Below are positions 18,365 to 27,775 of a stretch of 64,000 nt of DNA, in pieces. This stretch comes from Aquimarina sp. TRL1 (GTDB lineage: Bacteria; Bacteroidota; Bacteroidia; Flavobacteriales; Flavobacteriaceae): assembly GCF_013365535.1 (NCBI RefSeq), contig NZ_CP053590.1:2780501-2844500 (forward strand). Reading direction: 5' to 3'. The position numbers and the translations under genes are program-made. Position 1 is the stretch's first letter. Every line of letters starts with the position of its first letter. The notes below the pieces were generated by a model. The model was not told the DNA's origin, ran no database searches, and saw only the letters and a program-made list of their open reading frames with translations.

Positions 18365-21300
18365 ATGAAAACCAAGACAAAGGTCATACTTGGATTAAGT
18401 ATGATAGCCACGATTTTGGTTTCCGGTAAAGAACTACCCTCCGGAGACCATCAAACAAGAACAAATTCAATTAATGTGCAACCATGTGAATGGGGAAATA
18501 GTTTTCTGACTCCAACTGTCGATTTCAAAGATACAGACAGAGGCTCCGTTGGATCGAGAGTTTTCCATCAAATGATTTCTAATCCAGAACAGTATATGCA
18601 GCAAAAGTGTCTGGAAGTAGCCAGAGTGCTGTATAGAAGATCACAAGAAGCTCCCAGATTCAGAAAACTAGGATTTAATATCCAGAAAAAAGATGGACAA
18701 GGAAACAGTTTTGTTGCATATTTATTAAAAGGAGATAATGAACTGACAATTGTAGTGAGTTCAGAACACCTTACTAAAATCTACCAGGATTCAGGGAATA
18801 ATGGACAGATTATTAAAGACGAAATTGATGGGATATTGTATCATGAAGTAACACATGGATACAATCATTCTCCAGAAGCAGGAGGAACCTATGACGGATC
18901 TTCTCCATTTTGGGCATATACGGAAGGAATCGCAGATGCTGTAAGAATACATGCTGGTTTTCATCAAACCAGAACTCCTGATCCGAATAACGGGAGAAAA
19001 TGGCTGGGAGGATATACTACTACAGGTTTCTTTTTGCACTATGTGTCTCAGAAATACGACAAAAACTTTTTGTATAAATTCAATGAAGCGGCAAAAGATT
19101 TAGGGAAATCCTGGTCATTTGATGCTTCATTCAAGAGCATATTAGGAAAAGGAGTAGAACAGGTATGGAATGAATACAAAAACTACATTAATAGTAATAA
19201 TAAGTTGGATTATGATGGAGATTATCCATGGGTTCTTGATTGCTCTGGAGGAGGAGGAAACCCTACTGATGATGTAGATATTACGAATGATGGTGGAGTT
19301 GTAACAAGTCAACATAACGATTCTCCAAACGGAGAAGGAATAAACCAATTAATTGATGATAATATAAATACTAAATACCTTACTTTTAATAATAAAGGAT
19401 GGGTGAAATATGAAGCGACAAAAACCTATAAATTATCTTCGTATACTATTACTTCTGGGAATGACGCTCCAAATAGAGACCCTAAAAGCTGGACATTAGA
19501 AGGATCTGTCAATGGATCAAACTGGACAGTAATTGATCAGAGAAATAATCAGGATTTCCCTAATAGAAGACAAAAAAGAACATTCACTATACAGAATGCA
19601 GGAACATTTAAAAGTTACCGCTTAACGCTTACGAATAATAGCGGAAATATTTTGCAATTATCAGAAGTAGAGTTGTTTGGTAAAGACTCAGATATTGTTG
19701 TAGATGCACCTGTAGCTTCATTTACGGCGAACCAGCAAACGATCACAGAAGGAAACCAGATAACTTTTTCTAATACTTCTACGGGAGCACAGCAATACGA
19801 ATGGACATTTACAGGAGGTAATCCTTCCACAAGTACAGCTAAAAATCCTGTAGTTCGATATGATAGAGAAGGAAGATATGATGTACAACTAAAAGTAACA
19901 AATAGCGCAGGGTCAGATTCAGCTGTAAAAAGAGGATATATTACTGTGACTAGAAGAGGAACTGACACCTGTGAGTGGGGGAATGATTTCCTAACTCCAA
20001 CAATAATCTTTAAAGATTCAGATGGAAGTTCGACAGGATCTCAAGTGTTTCATCAGGTGATTCCGGATGCAAAAAGACATATGCAGCAAAAATGCTTAGA
20101 AGTTGCTCAGATTCTGTACAGAAGGTCATCAGAAGCTCCTAAGTTCAGACAATTAACTTTTGAGATTAAAGATGGAGATTTTGTAGCGTATAAATATGGA
20201 GATGGAGATGCAATTGGAATTGTGGTAAGTACGAGACATTTAACAAAAATTTATAGAGATTCAGGGAATGACCCTCAGGTGATTAAGGATGAAATTGATG
20301 GGATTTTATACCATGAAGTAACACATGGATATAACAATTCCCCAGAGGCAGGAGGAACATATGACGGTTCTTCTCCATTCTGGGCATATACAGAAGGAAT
20401 AGCTGATGGGGTTAGAATCTATGCAGGATATCATCAAACCAGACAACCTGATGTGAATAATGGAAAAAGATGGCTAGGAGGATATACTACTACAGGTTTC
20501 TTTTTGCAATATGTAACTCAGAAATATGACAAAAACTTTATCTATAAGTTTAATAAGGCAGCAAAAGATTTAGGAAAATCATGGTCATTTGATGCTTCAT
20601 TCAAGAGCATATTAGGAAAAGGAGTAGAGCAGGTATGGAATGAGTATAAGAATTTTATTAATAGTAATGGAAAACTAGATTATGATGGAGATTATCCTTG
20701 GGTATTAGATTGTTCTGATGGAGGAGGAGGAGACCCTGGAGGAGAAGTTGATATAACCAATGACGGAGGAACTGTATCAGGAGAGTATTCGGATTCACCT
20801 TCCAGAGAAGGAATAGAGAATCTGATTGATGATCAGTCAACTACAAAATATCTGACATTCCATAACAAAGCATGGGTACAGTACAAGGCTAAAAAATCAT
20901 ATAAACTAGTATCTTATACGATTACTTCTGGGAATGATGCACCTTCCAGAGATCCAAAAGACTGGGTGTTGCAAGGTTCTAATAACGGAAGATCATGGGT
21001 AGTATTAGATGAGAGAAATAATCAGGACTTCCCTAATAGAAGAGAGAAAAGAACATTTACAGTACAAGATGCTGGTGTGTACTCGTATTATAGATTGACA
21101 TTAACAAATAACAGTGGAAACATTCTTCAGCTATCAGAGATAGAATTATTCGGTAAGGAAACAAGTTTGCGTAGTAACCAAAAGAACCTGGAGGAAGCTA
21201 TCGAAATTTCGACTTATCCAAATCCGGTTAGAGATAAAATCTATATTCAGAGATCATTACAGCTTAAGAATAAGGCAGTTCAATTAGAGGTATACGATAT

Positions 21301-21436
21301 TCAGGGAAGAATGATCCTGAAAACAGTTACCAAAGGAAATGAATTAGATGTACAAAGAATAGATAGCAAAATGTACTTTATGATGGTTAGGTATAACGGT
21401 AGCGTAGTCTATAAAGGACGTTTTGTGAAACAATAA
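18365..21436 (+). CDS. secreted protein with duplicated BSP peptidase and discoidin-like domains, T9SS substrate
   Basis: 1023 residues. After an N-terminal leader come: basic secretory protein (BSP, plant PR-17-like putative metallopeptidase) domain 1 (about 36-285) with HEVTH at 160-164; discoidin/F5-8-type C domain 1 (about 305-440); a PKD domain (about 447-530); BSP domain 2 (about 533-785) with HEVTH at 650-654; discoidin-like domain 2 (about 795-930); and a T9SS sorting domain at the end (ISTYPNPVRDKIYIQ). The two halves are offset by exactly 490 residues (1470 bp), with a 47-bp stretch identical at DNA level. Both HExxH motifs are intact, so both may bind zinc. Likely digests extracellular protein; sugar binding by the discoidin-like parts is plausible. 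Confidence 0.9.
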   Translation: MKTKTKVILGLSMIATILVSGKELPSGDHQTRTNSINVQPCEWGNSFLTPTVDFKDTDRGSVGSRVFHQMISNPEQYMQQKCLEVARVLYRRSQEAPRFRKLGFNIQKKDGQGNSFVAYLLKGDNELTIVVSSEHLTKIYQDSGNNGQIIKDEIDGILYHEVTHGYNHSPEAGGTYDGSSPFWAYTEGIADAVRIHAGFHQTRTPDPNNGRKWLGGYTTTGFFLHYVSQKYDKNFLYKFNEAAKDLGKSWSFDASFKSILGKGVEQVWNEYKNYINSNNKLDYDGDYPWVLDCSGGGGNPTDDVDITNDGGVVTSQHNDSPNGEGINQLIDDNINTKYLTFNNKGWVKYEATKTYKLSSYTITSGNDAPNRDPKSWTLEGSVNGSNWTVIDQRNNQDFPNRRQKRTFTIQNAGTFKSYRLTLTNNSGNILQLSEVELFGKDSDIVVDAPVASFTANQQTITEGNQITFSNTSTGAQQYEWTFTGGNPSTSTAKNPVVRYDREGRYDVQLKVTNSAGSDSAVKRGYITVTRRGTDTCEWGNDFLTPTIIFKDSDGSSTGSQVFHQVIPDAKRHMQQKCLEVAQILYRRSSEAPKFRQLTFEIKDGDFVAYKYGDGDAIGIVVSTRHLTKIYRDSGNDPQVIKDEIDGILYHEVTHGYNNSPEAGGTYDGSSPFWAYTEGIADGVRIYAGYHQTRQPDVNNGKRWLGGYTTTGFFLQYVTQKYDKNFIYKFNKAAKDLGKSWSFDASFKSILGKGVEQVWNEYKNFINSNGKLDYDGDYPWVLDCSDGGGGDPGGEVDITNDGGTVSGEYSDSPSREGIENLIDDQSTTKYLTFHNKAWVQYKAKKSYKLVSYTITSGNDAPSRDPKDWVLQGSNNGRSWVVLDERNNQDFPNRREKRTFTVQDAGVYSYYRLTLTNNSGNILQLSEIELFGKETSLRSNQKNLEEAIEISTYPNPVRDKIYIQRSLQLKNKAVQLEVYDIQGRMILKTVTKGNELDVQRIDSKMYFMMVRYNGSVVYKGRFVKQ

Positions 21437-21612
21437 ATTGATATCGATTATTTTGATGTGAAGTTACTGCGAGATATAAGAAAGAGTGCATAACAATTTT
21501 AGAACACAACAGATGATTTAATAAATGATCTTTGGTTTTGGATTACTCAAAAAAGTATTCTTTCTTCTCGCGGTTCTTGGTCAGAGTACGATATGATTTA
21601 ATAGGGTTCAAA

Positions 21613-21645
21613 AAAAGGGCGTAGCAGAAGAAGCTACGCTCTTTA
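21613..21645. terminator. bidirectional terminator
   Basis: AAAGGGCGTAGC pairs with GCTACGCTCTTT (core GCGTAGC 21619-21625 with GCTACGC 21633-21639; A-run before, T-run after). It separates the BSP gene (+) from the Lrp gene (-). Confidence 0.85.
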
Positions 21646-21669
21646 TTTTATTCGGATAAAGTATAGATA

Positions 21670-22131
21670 TTATAGGTACAATTCGGAAGTTTGTTTAATG
21701 ACTTTTAAAGAAAAAGTAGTATTGAGAATTCCAATATTTTCAATTTTAGAAAGTTTCGTTCTTACAAACTCATGATACTCTTCCAGACTTCTCATATTTA
21801 TTTTTAATAAAAAGTCTACCTGCCCAGCCATGTGGTAACATTCCTGTACTTCTTTTAGATTAAGAATTTGATTTTCAAACTTGTCAATAAAAGATTCATG
21901 GTGTGATTGCAAAGATACCTGGCAAAAGGCAGTAATAGGTAAATCGATAAGATTCTTATTGACGATGGCAACATATTTTTCAATATACCCTCTTTTTTCT
22001 AACCTTTTGATACGTTCATAGATAGGGGATACTGTAAGGTTTAACAGGTTAGCGATTTCCTTAGCGGTTTTTTTAGAATCTCTTTGAAGTATTCTAAGAA
22101 TGGTCTTGTCTGTGTTGTCTAATAGTTCCAT
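21670..22131 (-). CDS. Lrp/AsnC-family transcriptional regulator
   Basis: 153 residues, normal for the family. N-terminal winged HTH (LDNTDKTILRILQRDSKKTA, then LLNLTVSPIYERIKRLEKRG) and a C-terminal RAM ligand-binding domain (about 70-150; CYHMAGQVDFLLKINM). Such proteins respond to amino acids and bind DNA as octamers. It is alone on its strand and divergent to the ROK kinase gene 480 bp away, so its targets are unclear. Confidence 0.93.
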   Translation of the reverse strand: MELLDNTDKTILRILQRDSKKTAKEIANLLNLTVSPIYERIKRLEKRGYIEKYVAIVNKNLIDLPITAFCQVSLQSHHESFIDKFENQILNLKEVQECYHMAGQVDFLLKINMRSLEEYHEFVRTKLSKIENIGILNTTFSLKVIKQTSELYL

Positions 22132-22611
22132 AGCAATAAAAACTCTTTTTCTTCACTTTTTATTCTTTCTCTGCAATGTGCTTTTGAACAGTAGGGAATA
22201 GTTCTAAATAATCACTCTTTATATTTCATGACTGCTTAGTAATAAGCTACCTGTTCATAATTTAGAAAGTAATATATAAGATTTTTAGTTTATGAGTCAT
22301 TATTTTGAAATAAATATGCAGAAGATCGTAAATATTACTGTTTTTGTTGTTTTTTTATGATTTAAAAAGGAAAAAACATAAGAAAAATAACTTTTGAAAA
22401 GAATAAAAACTGTTCTTTAGATTTGATGATTGTAAGGAGAATAAATAGTATAAATTTGAAGGATTAAATTAGATAATAATTTACGTTAAAAGTGAGTGTG
22501 TTATCCGATTAGAAAAAAACAATTTGTTTTTTTAAAGAGAAAAATTCAGAAAAAGAAAAGTTTTTACGTACTTGTCTTTTTGTTGGATCAAATTGAGTGT
22601 AAAAACAGATA
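22132..22611. promoter_or_regulatory. divergent region with a consensus promoter for the ROK kinase
   Basis: 480 bp, AT-rich. A good Bacteroidetes promoter lies on the plus strand: TTG 22430-22432, an 18-nt spacer, TAAATTTG 22451-22458. Transcription would begin near 22465, giving a leader of about 160 nt. No other element recognised. Confidence 0.6.
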
Positions 22612-22623
22612 GTGAATAATAAC

Positions 22624-23532
22624 ATGATATTAGGTGTAGATATAGGAGGAAGTCATATTACAGTAGCTTGTATTGATATAGATAAAAAAGAAATAATAAA
22701 ATCTCAATTAGTAAGTGTACCGGTTGATAGTCAGGGGACAGCAGACGATATTATTGATAGGTGGGTATATGCTATAAAAGAAGCCAAAAAAGGAATACCC
22801 CCGGGAGCATTGGAAGGAATAGGAATTGCAATACCTGGACCTTTTGATTATTACAACGGTATTTTTGCTTTTAGAATGGAGCAGAAATACGATGCATTGT
22901 TTTGTATGAATATCAAAGAGATATTAGTGAGAAGGTTAGAATTATCCGATGATACATTAATGCGATTTTATAATGATGCAGCCTGTTTTGGAATTGGAGA
23001 AGTATGGAAAGGTAAACTGAAAAATATAAAAAGAGGACTGGCAATTACCTTAGGGACTGGATTTGGAGCTTCTTTTCTTTTTCACGGGCTTCCGATTCAA
23101 TCAGGAGAAGATATTCCTAAAGATGGAGAATTATATCACGTGCCGTTTAAGGCAGGTATTGCAGATGATTATTTCTCTACCCGTTGGTTTGTCAAGAAAT
23201 ATGCAGAACTTACCGGAGAAACTATTGCAGGAGTAAAAGAACTCACAGAAGCAGAAGATAAGAAACTAATTACAGCAACAATTTTTAAAGAATTCTCAGA
23301 AAATCTGGCGCAGTTTTTAGCACCGTGGTTGCTCACATATGAAGCAAGTGCACTTGTTATAGGAGGGAACATTGCAAATGCATGGAATTTTTTCTATCCT
23401 ATACTTAAAAAAGAATTAGAAAAGCGAAAGTGCTACACAGAATTACATAGAAGTGAATTGCAGGAAGATGCAATTTTATTAGGGAGTGCTCGCTTGGTAA
23501 ATGATATTTTTTATAAAGGATTGAGTTTCTAA
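22624..23532 (+). CDS. ROK-family sugar kinase
   Basis: About 302 residues from ATG 22624 (a GTG four codons earlier at 22612 is possible). The N-terminal phosphate motif GVDIGGSHITVACID and the second nucleotide motif LAITLGTGFGASF mark the ROK/ASKHA fold; the catalytic Asp is in FYNDAACFGIGE. The CxCGxxGCxE zinc motif of classical ROK members is missing. Substrate is likely a hexose or N-acetylglucosamine; the nearby chitinase makes an amino-sugar role attractive but they are not in one operon. A terminator follows directly. Confidence 0.88.
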   Translation: MILGVDIGGSHITVACIDIDKKEIIKSQLVSVPVDSQGTADDIIDRWVYAIKEAKKGIPPGALEGIGIAIPGPFDYYNGIFAFRMEQKYDALFCMNIKEILVRRLELSDDTLMRFYNDAACFGIGEVWKGKLKNIKRGLAITLGTGFGASFLFHGLPIQSGEDIPKDGELYHVPFKAGIADDYFSTRWFVKKYAELTGETIAGVKELTEAEDKKLITATIFKEFSENLAQFLAPWLLTYEASALVIGGNIANAWNFFYPILKKELEKRKCYTELHRSELQEDAILLGSARLVNDIFYKGLSF

Positions 23533-23557
23533 ACCTTCTTTTCCATAAAAAAATCAG

Positions 23558-23592
23558 ATGGGATTCTATACTTTAAAAGGTATAAATCCCAT
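23558..23592 (+). terminator. terminator after ROK kinase
   Basis: ATGGGATT (23558-23565) pairs with AATCCCAT (23585-23592), with an inner TATAC/GTATA pairing, and is followed by seven T residues. Confidence 0.9.
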
Positions 23593-24162
23593 TTTTTTAT
23601 CCTTATATAAGGTTAAAAAAATGTAAATTTTATTACAAAACAGTTAATTATTTGAGGTGTAAGCGCTTGTAAAACAGTTTGTTGTTTTGGTTTTACTGTT
23701 TTATTGTAATTATTGTAGGGTTTTTGTGTATCTATCATAAATAGCAAATTACCTATATTTGACTGCCGCTATATTCAGGCATTTAGATGTCGATACAATC
23801 TTAAGCAGTCGACTATATAAAAATTAATTCATCACGTCAATTTCTAAAAAAGACAACATTGTGAGTTAAAGAAGCGAAGCTTTGCTCATAAGTGAACAAT
23901 CAATAAACATCAATATTTTCCTAAGGATTGTATCAGATGCTATGAATCCCCCTTTTCTAAATTAAGTAATCAAATAGCGATCAGTTCTATTTTGATCAAT
24001 AAGAAGATGTCGATACGTTCATCGGGTTCATAATCAGTTTACAAACTCAGGTTCTTCACAATAAAAAATCGTTGGTTTTTCATTAAGGTGTAGCATTTAA
24101 TTGCATTTAGAATAGAAACGTACATTCTTATTAATAGAAATCAAATAATTAAACATACAGAA
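23593..24162. promoter_or_regulatory. long leader and promoter region of the KAS III cluster
   Basis: 570 bp without a gene. Elements seen: AAGCGCTT palindrome at 23661-23668 in the context TGTAAGCGCTTGTA (LacI-operator-like); promoter core TATATTTG at 23754-23761, without a well-spaced TTG; an inverted repeat, GATACAATCTTAAG at 23792-23805 against CTAAGGATTGTATC at 23931-23944 (one shifted base); and the 12-mer AGATGTCGATAC twice (23785-23796 and 24005-24016). If transcription starts near 23768 the leader is about 395 nt and could fold into a closed domain. No known riboswitch was recognised. Confidence 0.5.
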
Positions 24163-25008
24163 ATGAGTCAACAAAAAGAAAAAATAGGAGTTATTGGACA
24201 TGGATTAATGGGGAGGGGAATTATTCATTCGTATGCAGAAAATGGATTTGAAGTAGTCGCGGTTAAAAGAAGAGATAATGACACTCGATTAGAAGATCAT
24301 TTTCGACATGAAATAAAAAAAGGACGATTAGAAGAAGAGCAATACACAACTATAAAGAAACAGATTACTTCTACCACTGATTTGTCTGCGATTGCAGACT
24401 GTCAGTTAATCATAGAAAATATAAGTGAAAATGTAGCAGAGAAAGTAGCGCTTTTTGATACTTTGGAAAACCTGTGTCCTCCCGAAACAATTTTTGCTAC
24501 AAATACTTCCAGTATTCCTATCGGGAAAATGGCAAAAAAAACCAAAAGACCAGAAAAGGTAATAGGGTTACATTATATGTCTCCGGTTCAGGTAATGGAC
24601 TTAGTAGAGATTGTAAAGGGGTTAGAGACTTCTAAAGAAACATTGGATACCTGTATAGCTATTAATAAACAAATCAATAAGGTACCGGTAGTGGTAAAGG
24701 ATTTTCCCGGATTTGTAGCCAGTAGATTAGTATCTACTTTGGTGAATGAAGCTTCTTTTATTTATATGCAGGGAGTAGCAGAAGCAGAAGCAATCGATGA
24801 AATTGCTAAGTTAGGAATGAACCTTCCGGTTGGTCCTTTAAAACTGGCAGATTTAGTAGGACTGGATACTGCACTGTATACATTAGACAGTTTATTCGAA
24901 AATTTTAAAGATCCTAAATACAGAGCAAACCCTTTATTGCGTACAATGGTAGAGTCAGGTCATTTGGGAAGAAAAACAGGAAAAGGTTTTTACGACTATA
25001 ATAAATAA
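24163..25008 (+). CDS. 3-hydroxyacyl-CoA dehydrogenase (3-hydroxybutyryl-CoA dehydrogenase-like)
   Basis: 281 residues, the length of stand-alone bacterial 3-hydroxybutyryl-CoA dehydrogenases. Rossmann motif G12-H-G14-L-M-G17 for NAD(P); catalytic set Ser116/117 (NTSS), His137 (GLHYMSP, where most relatives have HFFNP), Glu149 (LVEI) and Asn195 (LVNEA). Expected reaction: reversible oxidation/reduction between 3-ketoacyl-CoA and 3-hydroxyacyl-CoA. It opens the KAS III cluster, 2 bp before the first ketosynthase, so it probably reduces a beta-keto product made by one of them. Cytoplasmic. Confidence 0.92.
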   Translation: MSQQKEKIGVIGHGLMGRGIIHSYAENGFEVVAVKRRDNDTRLEDHFRHEIKKGRLEEEQYTTIKKQITSTTDLSAIADCQLIIENISENVAEKVALFDTLENLCPPETIFATNTSSIPIGKMAKKTKRPEKVIGLHYMSPVQVMDLVEIVKGLETSKETLDTCIAINKQINKVPVVVKDFPGFVASRLVSTLVNEASFIYMQGVAEAEAIDEIAKLGMNLPVGPLKLADLVGLDTALYTLDSLFENFKDPKYRANPLLRTMVESGHLGRKTGKGFYDYNK

Positions 25009-25010
25009 AG

Positions 25011-26027
25011 ATGAAAACACTTAGAAACGTTGGAATTGCAGGAACTGGATTTTATTTTCCGGAACAAAGAGTTAGTAATGACGATTTGAAAAAACATATG
25101 GCAACTTCTTCTTCTTGGATAGAAGATAAAATAGGTATCAAAGAAAGAAGAGTCGTAGCAGAAGATGAATGTTTGTCAGATCTGGCATATCATGCATCTA
25201 ATGAAGCGATAGAAAAGGCAGAAATATCAGTAGACGATATTGATTTAATTATTGTTTGTGCCGTGAACCAGGATAAAAGAATTCCGGCAACAGCCAATAT
25301 ATTGCAGAAAAAGCTGAAAGCAAAAAATGCAGCTACCTTTGATGTAAATGTAGGAGGGTGTCCAGGGACTGTATATGCCTTGGTAATAGGACAACAATTT
25401 GTGACATCCGGGATGTATGATACTGTTTTGGTTGTTTCTGGAGAGGTGTACTCCAAACTACTGGATTGGTCCGACCGAAATATTTCCATGTTTTTTGGGG
25501 ATGGGGTTGGAGCCGCTATATTAAAACCCTGCAAGCCAGGAAAAGGAATTTTGTCTTCTGTACTGGGAGCAGATAGTGAATGGGGAGCAGATAAGGTAGT
25601 GATGGAAGGAGGATCATTACATACCTATTCAGAACACCTTATCAAAGAAAACCGCCATAGAATTAGAATGGACAATCGAGAAGTTTGGAATTTTGGAACT
25701 ACTATTTTTCCTAAAATCGTTAAAGAAGCTTCTGCCAAGGCAAATATAGAAGTTGATAAGCTGGATTTAGTAATACCTCATCAGGCTAATATCAATATGA
25801 TTAAACACGGAATGAAAACATTGCGATTAGGAATGGATAAGGTGTTTACCAACTTAGAATACTATGCTAATACAGGAGCGGGCTCAGTAATTATTGCATT
25901 AGCAGATGCAGTAGCTCAAGAAAAAATAAAAGAAAATGATACCATTGCCTTAGCTTCATTTGGGGCAGGTTTTTCCTGGGGATCAGCCATTGTGAATTGG
26001 TGTAGTAAAGAAGACTTTATCAATTAG
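25011..26027 (+). CDS. KAS III (FabH-like) 1, complete catalytic triad
   Basis: 338 residues. Thiolase-fold condensing enzyme with nucleophile Cys117 in NVGGCPGTVYAL, His258 in VIPHQANIN and Asn287 in YANTGAGS, so all three residues of a decarboxylating KAS III are present. The nucleophile context VGGCPG differs from the ACAGF of housekeeping FabH but is shared with the sixth KAS III of this cluster. Expected to condense an acyl-CoA starter with malonyl-ACP. Follows the dehydrogenase by 2 bp. Confidence 0.92.
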   Translation: MKTLRNVGIAGTGFYFPEQRVSNDDLKKHMATSSSWIEDKIGIKERRVVAEDECLSDLAYHASNEAIEKAEISVDDIDLIIVCAVNQDKRIPATANILQKKLKAKNAATFDVNVGGCPGTVYALVIGQQFVTSGMYDTVLVVSGEVYSKLLDWSDRNISMFFGDGVGAAILKPCKPGKGILSSVLGADSEWGADKVVMEGGSLHTYSEHLIKENRHRIRMDNREVWNFGTTIFPKIVKEASAKANIEVDKLDLVIPHQANINMIKHGMKTLRLGMDKVFTNLEYYANTGAGSVIIALADAVAQEKIKENDTIALASFGAGFSWGSAIVNWCSKEDFIN

Positions 26028-26070
26028 TCTTTTTTATTAAAAACAAATGTACAAACGTTAATAGATCATT

Positions 26071-27072
26071 ATGGTAGCATCGAAAATATCCCAATTAGCT
26101 TATTACTTACCAACAGCAACCCTTAGCAATGAAGAATTACAAAAAGAATTCCCGGAACTGGATATAGATAAAACAGAATCCAAATTAGGAATAAAGAAAA
26201 GGCATATCAGTGCTCAGAATGAAACAGCTTTAGATCTGGCAGTCAAGGCTTCGGAGAATGTGTTGAGTAACTTTGATAAAGAAGCCATAGATTTTGTGAT
26301 TTTATGTACGCAAAGTCCTGATTATTTTTTACCTACCTCCGCCTGTATTCTTCAGGATAGATTACAGCTAAAAAAAGATATTGGTGCGTTGGATTATAAT
26401 TTGGGATGCTCCGGTTTTGTGTACGGATTAGCCATGGCAAAAGGATTGATCAAAGGAAATATAGCTTCGAATGTATTACTAGTTACCGCAGAAACCTATT
26501 CTAAGTATTTGCACAAAAGGGATAGAGGAAATCGCTCTATATTTGGTGATGGTGCTACTGCGACCATCATATCTTCCTCAGATAAAGAACAGATTATGGA
26601 TTTTGTTCTGGGAACAGATGGAGGAGGAAAAGATAAGCTAATAGTGCATAATGGAGCCATGAGGAATTGTACGGAATTTGCAGCAGAAGAAGTGATCGAC
26701 AAGTCTGGAAATATTACTTCCAGAAACCACCTGATGATGAATGGACCTGATATTTTTAATTTTACAATTAAGAATATCCCGCAGGCAGTTTCCCAATGTT
26801 TGTCCAAAAATAACATTACGCTGGAAGATATAGACTTTGTTATTTTTCATCAGGCAAATAAATATATTCTGGAATATCTGAGAAAAAAAACAAAGATTCC
26901 CGAAAGTAAATTTTATATCAACCTAGAAAATACAGGGAATACAGTTTCATGTACCATACCTATCGCAATACAGGATTGTCTGAACAGTAAGAAAATAAAA
27001 GCAGGAGATAAAGTCATGCTTGTAGGTTTTGGAGTTGGACTTTCCTGGGCAATGACTGTAGTAGAGATATAG
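26071..27072 (+). CDS. KAS III (FabH-like) 2, complete catalytic triad
   Basis: 333 residues. Cys113 in YNLGCSGFVYGL, His260 in VIFHQANKY and Asn287 in LENTGNT make a full triad, and the Cys context is closer to housekeeping FabH than in the others. It lies between KAS III 1 and the acyl carrier protein gene. Probably a condensing enzyme using the neighbouring ACP; a housekeeping FabH role is less likely because no fab genes are nearby. Confidence 0.9.
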   Translation: MVASKISQLAYYLPTATLSNEELQKEFPELDIDKTESKLGIKKRHISAQNETALDLAVKASENVLSNFDKEAIDFVILCTQSPDYFLPTSACILQDRLQLKKDIGALDYNLGCSGFVYGLAMAKGLIKGNIASNVLLVTAETYSKYLHKRDRGNRSIFGDGATATIISSSDKEQIMDFVLGTDGGGKDKLIVHNGAMRNCTEFAAEEVIDKSGNITSRNHLMMNGPDIFNFTIKNIPQAVSQCLSKNNITLEDIDFVIFHQANKYILEYLRKKTKIPESKFYINLENTGNTVSCTIPIAIQDCLNSKKIKAGDKVMLVGFGVGLSWAMTVVEI

Positions 27073-27134
27073 TCTGTTATAAAATATCCCCATCACACTT
27101 TTACAAAAAAACACTAATTATAAAACACACATAA

Positions 27135-27413
27135 ATGAAAGCAATGACAATTGATCGGTTTATTGAAATTATCAAAGATGACCTGGAACTGGCTAAAGAT
27201 GAAAATGTACAATTAGATACAGAATTAGAATCATTAAGTAAGTATGATTCTATGTCAAAACTGTTTTTAATTACGTTAGCAGATGAACATTTTGATGTTC
27301 AACTAATGGCAGAACAAATCGATGGTTTAACTACAATTCTCAGCTTTGTAGAGTTGATTGGAGTAGAGAAATTCGAATTAGAGCACCCTCTAGCAGAAAA
27401 CGCTGTAAGTTGA
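27135..27413 (+). CDS. acyl carrier protein of the KAS III cluster
   Basis: 92 residues. Helical fold and the phosphopantetheine site Ser39 in SKYDSMSKL, equal to the DSL/DSM site of ACPs; the sequence is otherwise distant from housekeeping AcpP, as expected for a pathway-dedicated carrier. It would hold malonyl or growing acyl groups for the flanking KAS III enzymes after activation by a phosphopantetheinyl transferase encoded elsewhere. It ends the first block of the cluster; a 360-bp spacer follows. Confidence 0.85.
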   Translation: MKAMTIDRFIEIIKDDLELAKDENVQLDTELESLSKYDSMSKLFLITLADEHFDVQLMAEQIDGLTTILSFVELIGVEKFELEHPLAENAVS

Positions 27414-27775
27414 TTGAGGTCTTGTATGTAATATTATTATCCATAGGAGTATAGGTGCTTTCTATGAAGTTTATCGCTCAGCTAATTATTCCCCTTTCTT
27501 TATAAAAATTCACACGTAAAAGGAATTCAATAGTATCTTTTTGATTCCTAAAATAGCAACATTGCTGTAACTTCTTAACTAATTTTTTTACACAGTGAAG
27601 CGAGTCATGAAAAAATAAGAACATCAAACATGATTACTTACTAAATAAGATTTAAACGCTTCGACATTTGTGAAGCAATATTTTATAGTAGTTGCCTTTG
27701 AGTATCTTGTGGGCTTGTCCCGTGATAGTTGATTTGGCGAGTTCTATGTGACTTCTAAAACAATTGTATAAACAC
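27414..27775. other. 362-bp spacer dividing the KAS III cluster
   Basis: Non-coding AT-rich sequence between the ACP gene and the LolA-like gene. No clear terminator or consensus promoter was found; a weak dyad CATAG/CTATG sits near 27450-27475. It may hold a second promoter for the transport genes or a long untranslated region like the one in front of the cluster. Confidence 0.4.

Noticed and set aside
24163..25008. Fatty-acid degradation (beta-oxidation) operon
   Set aside because: The dehydrogenase has no partner hydratase, acyl-CoA dehydrogenase or degradative thiolase; its neighbours are KAS III proteins and an ACP.
25011..27413. Housekeeping fatty-acid synthesis (fabH-acpP) locus
   Set aside because: No fabD, fabG, fabF, plsX or rpmF nearby; the ACP is divergent and six KAS III proteins exceed any housekeeping need.
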